From Clostridium_Z sp040797585 (lineage in GTDB: Bacteria > Bacillota > Clostridia > Clostridiales > Clostridiaceae): 14,150 nt of DNA. Position numbers and translations under genes: made by a program. How positions within the stretch are numbered: position 1 is the first letter of the stretch; each line of letters starts with the position of its first letter. Location of the stretch: the NCBI RefSeq assembly GCF_040797585.1, contig NZ_JBFNEO010000059.1, positions 1 to 14,150 of the forward strand, written 5' to 3'. Below are positions 13,813-14,150 of the stretch, one piece after another. The notes under the pieces were generated by a model. That model was not told where the DNA came from, did not search any database, and saw only the letters and a list, made by a program, of their open reading frames with translations.

Positions 13813-14150
13813 ATGAATAAGGGAATGAATTTTAGAAAAAAGGAAAATCTAATAACTTATTTTGGGGTTATTTTATTAATTATATTAGATCAAATAGTAA
13901 AGCTAATAATAAATAATTATAAGCATATAGAAGTTGAAATAATACCCGGAATTATAAGTTTTAGTCCTATTTTAAATGATAAGTATTCTTATATTAATTC
14001 TTTATTTGATTTAGGGTGGGGAAGATTTTTTCATATTATATTGAATCTAATTATTTTAATAATAATTTATCAATGCTTTAAATGCTATTATAGTAGAGGA
14101 AAGAAAAGTATAATTATAAAAATGTGTGAAGTTTTTTTTCTATCGGGTAC
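13813..14150 (+). CDS. Divergent LspA (signal peptidase II)-like membrane protein, 3' end outside the window
   Basis: ATG 13813 follows GAGGTAAG and stays open to the window edge (about 112 codons). Helix 1 ends in ILLIILDQIVKLIINNY, matching the LspA N-terminal LDQxTK motif, and a later helix enters with CEVFFLSG, where LspA has its G-x-x-x-N-x-x-D-R region. Between them, the usual NxGAAF loop (catalytic-site region) is replaced by FSPILNDKYSYINSLFDLGWG, and the order IPG-x-x-SFSP is kept. LspA removes lipoprotein signal peptides in the membrane using two Asp. The second catalytic Asp would lie beyond the edge. It could be a paralogue with altered activity rather than the housekeeping enzyme. 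Family likely; activity uncertain. Confidence 0.65.
   Translation, partial: MNKGMNFRKKENLITYFGVILLIILDQIVKLIINNYKHIEVEIIPGIISFSPILNDKYSYINSLFDLGWGRFFHIILNLIILIIIYQCFKCYYSRGKKSIIIKMCEVFFLSG

Noticed and set aside
1..14150. CRISPR array, tRNA or rRNA genes, intact transposase or integrase
   Set aside because: No regularly spaced direct repeats, cloverleaf-like segments, rRNA motifs or transposase reading frames were seen on either strand.

Overview
The window looks like a piece of chromosome from a low-G+C Firmicute, most likely a Clostridium or close relative. The evidence is very A+T-rich DNA with AGA/ATA/TTA-rich codon use, strong purine-rich ribosome binding sites (GGAGG, AAGGGGG), frequent TTG and GTG starts, intrinsic terminators after most transcription units, and the DUF2207-LemA gene pair. 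This placement is inferred from style and gene content; no rRNA or other marker gene is present.

Layout. 1-1390: the 3' part of a Zn/Cd/Pb-type P1B ATPase, closed by two stem-loops. 1597-2196 (-): a Uma2-family (DUF820) protein with its own sigma-A promoter. 2197-2775: a long A+T-rich spacer holding a small, possibly frameshifted ORF. 2776-5218: a secreted/membrane DUF2207 protein with a glycine-rich tail, followed by LemA. 5278-5382: a near-complete 105-bp palindrome that looks like a miniature inverted-repeat element. 5423-5692: a two-helix membrane protein. 5929-7487: an ABC ATPase-permease pair ending in a good terminator. 7650-8325 (-): a GNAT acetyltransferase preceded by a 39-codon membrane peptide gene.

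8341-10357 is the most disturbed part. It starts with a terminator and a ribosome binding site leading into a truncated second copy of the 5' end of the DUF255/YyaL-type gene. Next comes a more G+C-rich, minus-strand APH-fold kinase gene, preceded by a 28-codon leader ORF and three or four mutually complementary segments that can hide or expose its Shine-Dalgarno sequence. Last is a short ORF followed directly by an intrinsic terminator. The segment reads as acquired DNA placed next to, or between, copies of the DUF255 gene. The DUF255 gene itself (10358-12411) is broken by a 20-nt insertion immediately before its CxxC motif.

12412-13526 is a manganese-homeostasis unit: a consensus-like promoter, a yybP-ykoY-type (Mn2+) riboswitch with an overlapping terminator, a degraded coding relic, and mntP encoding the manganese efflux pump. 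The window closes with the 5' part of a divergent LspA (signal peptidase II)-like gene.

Metal handling appears at both ends (P1B ATPase and MntP). The most unusual signals are the leader/attenuator before the kinase gene, the duplicated DUF255 5' end, the 20-nt insertion at the active-site motif, and the 105-bp palindrome.
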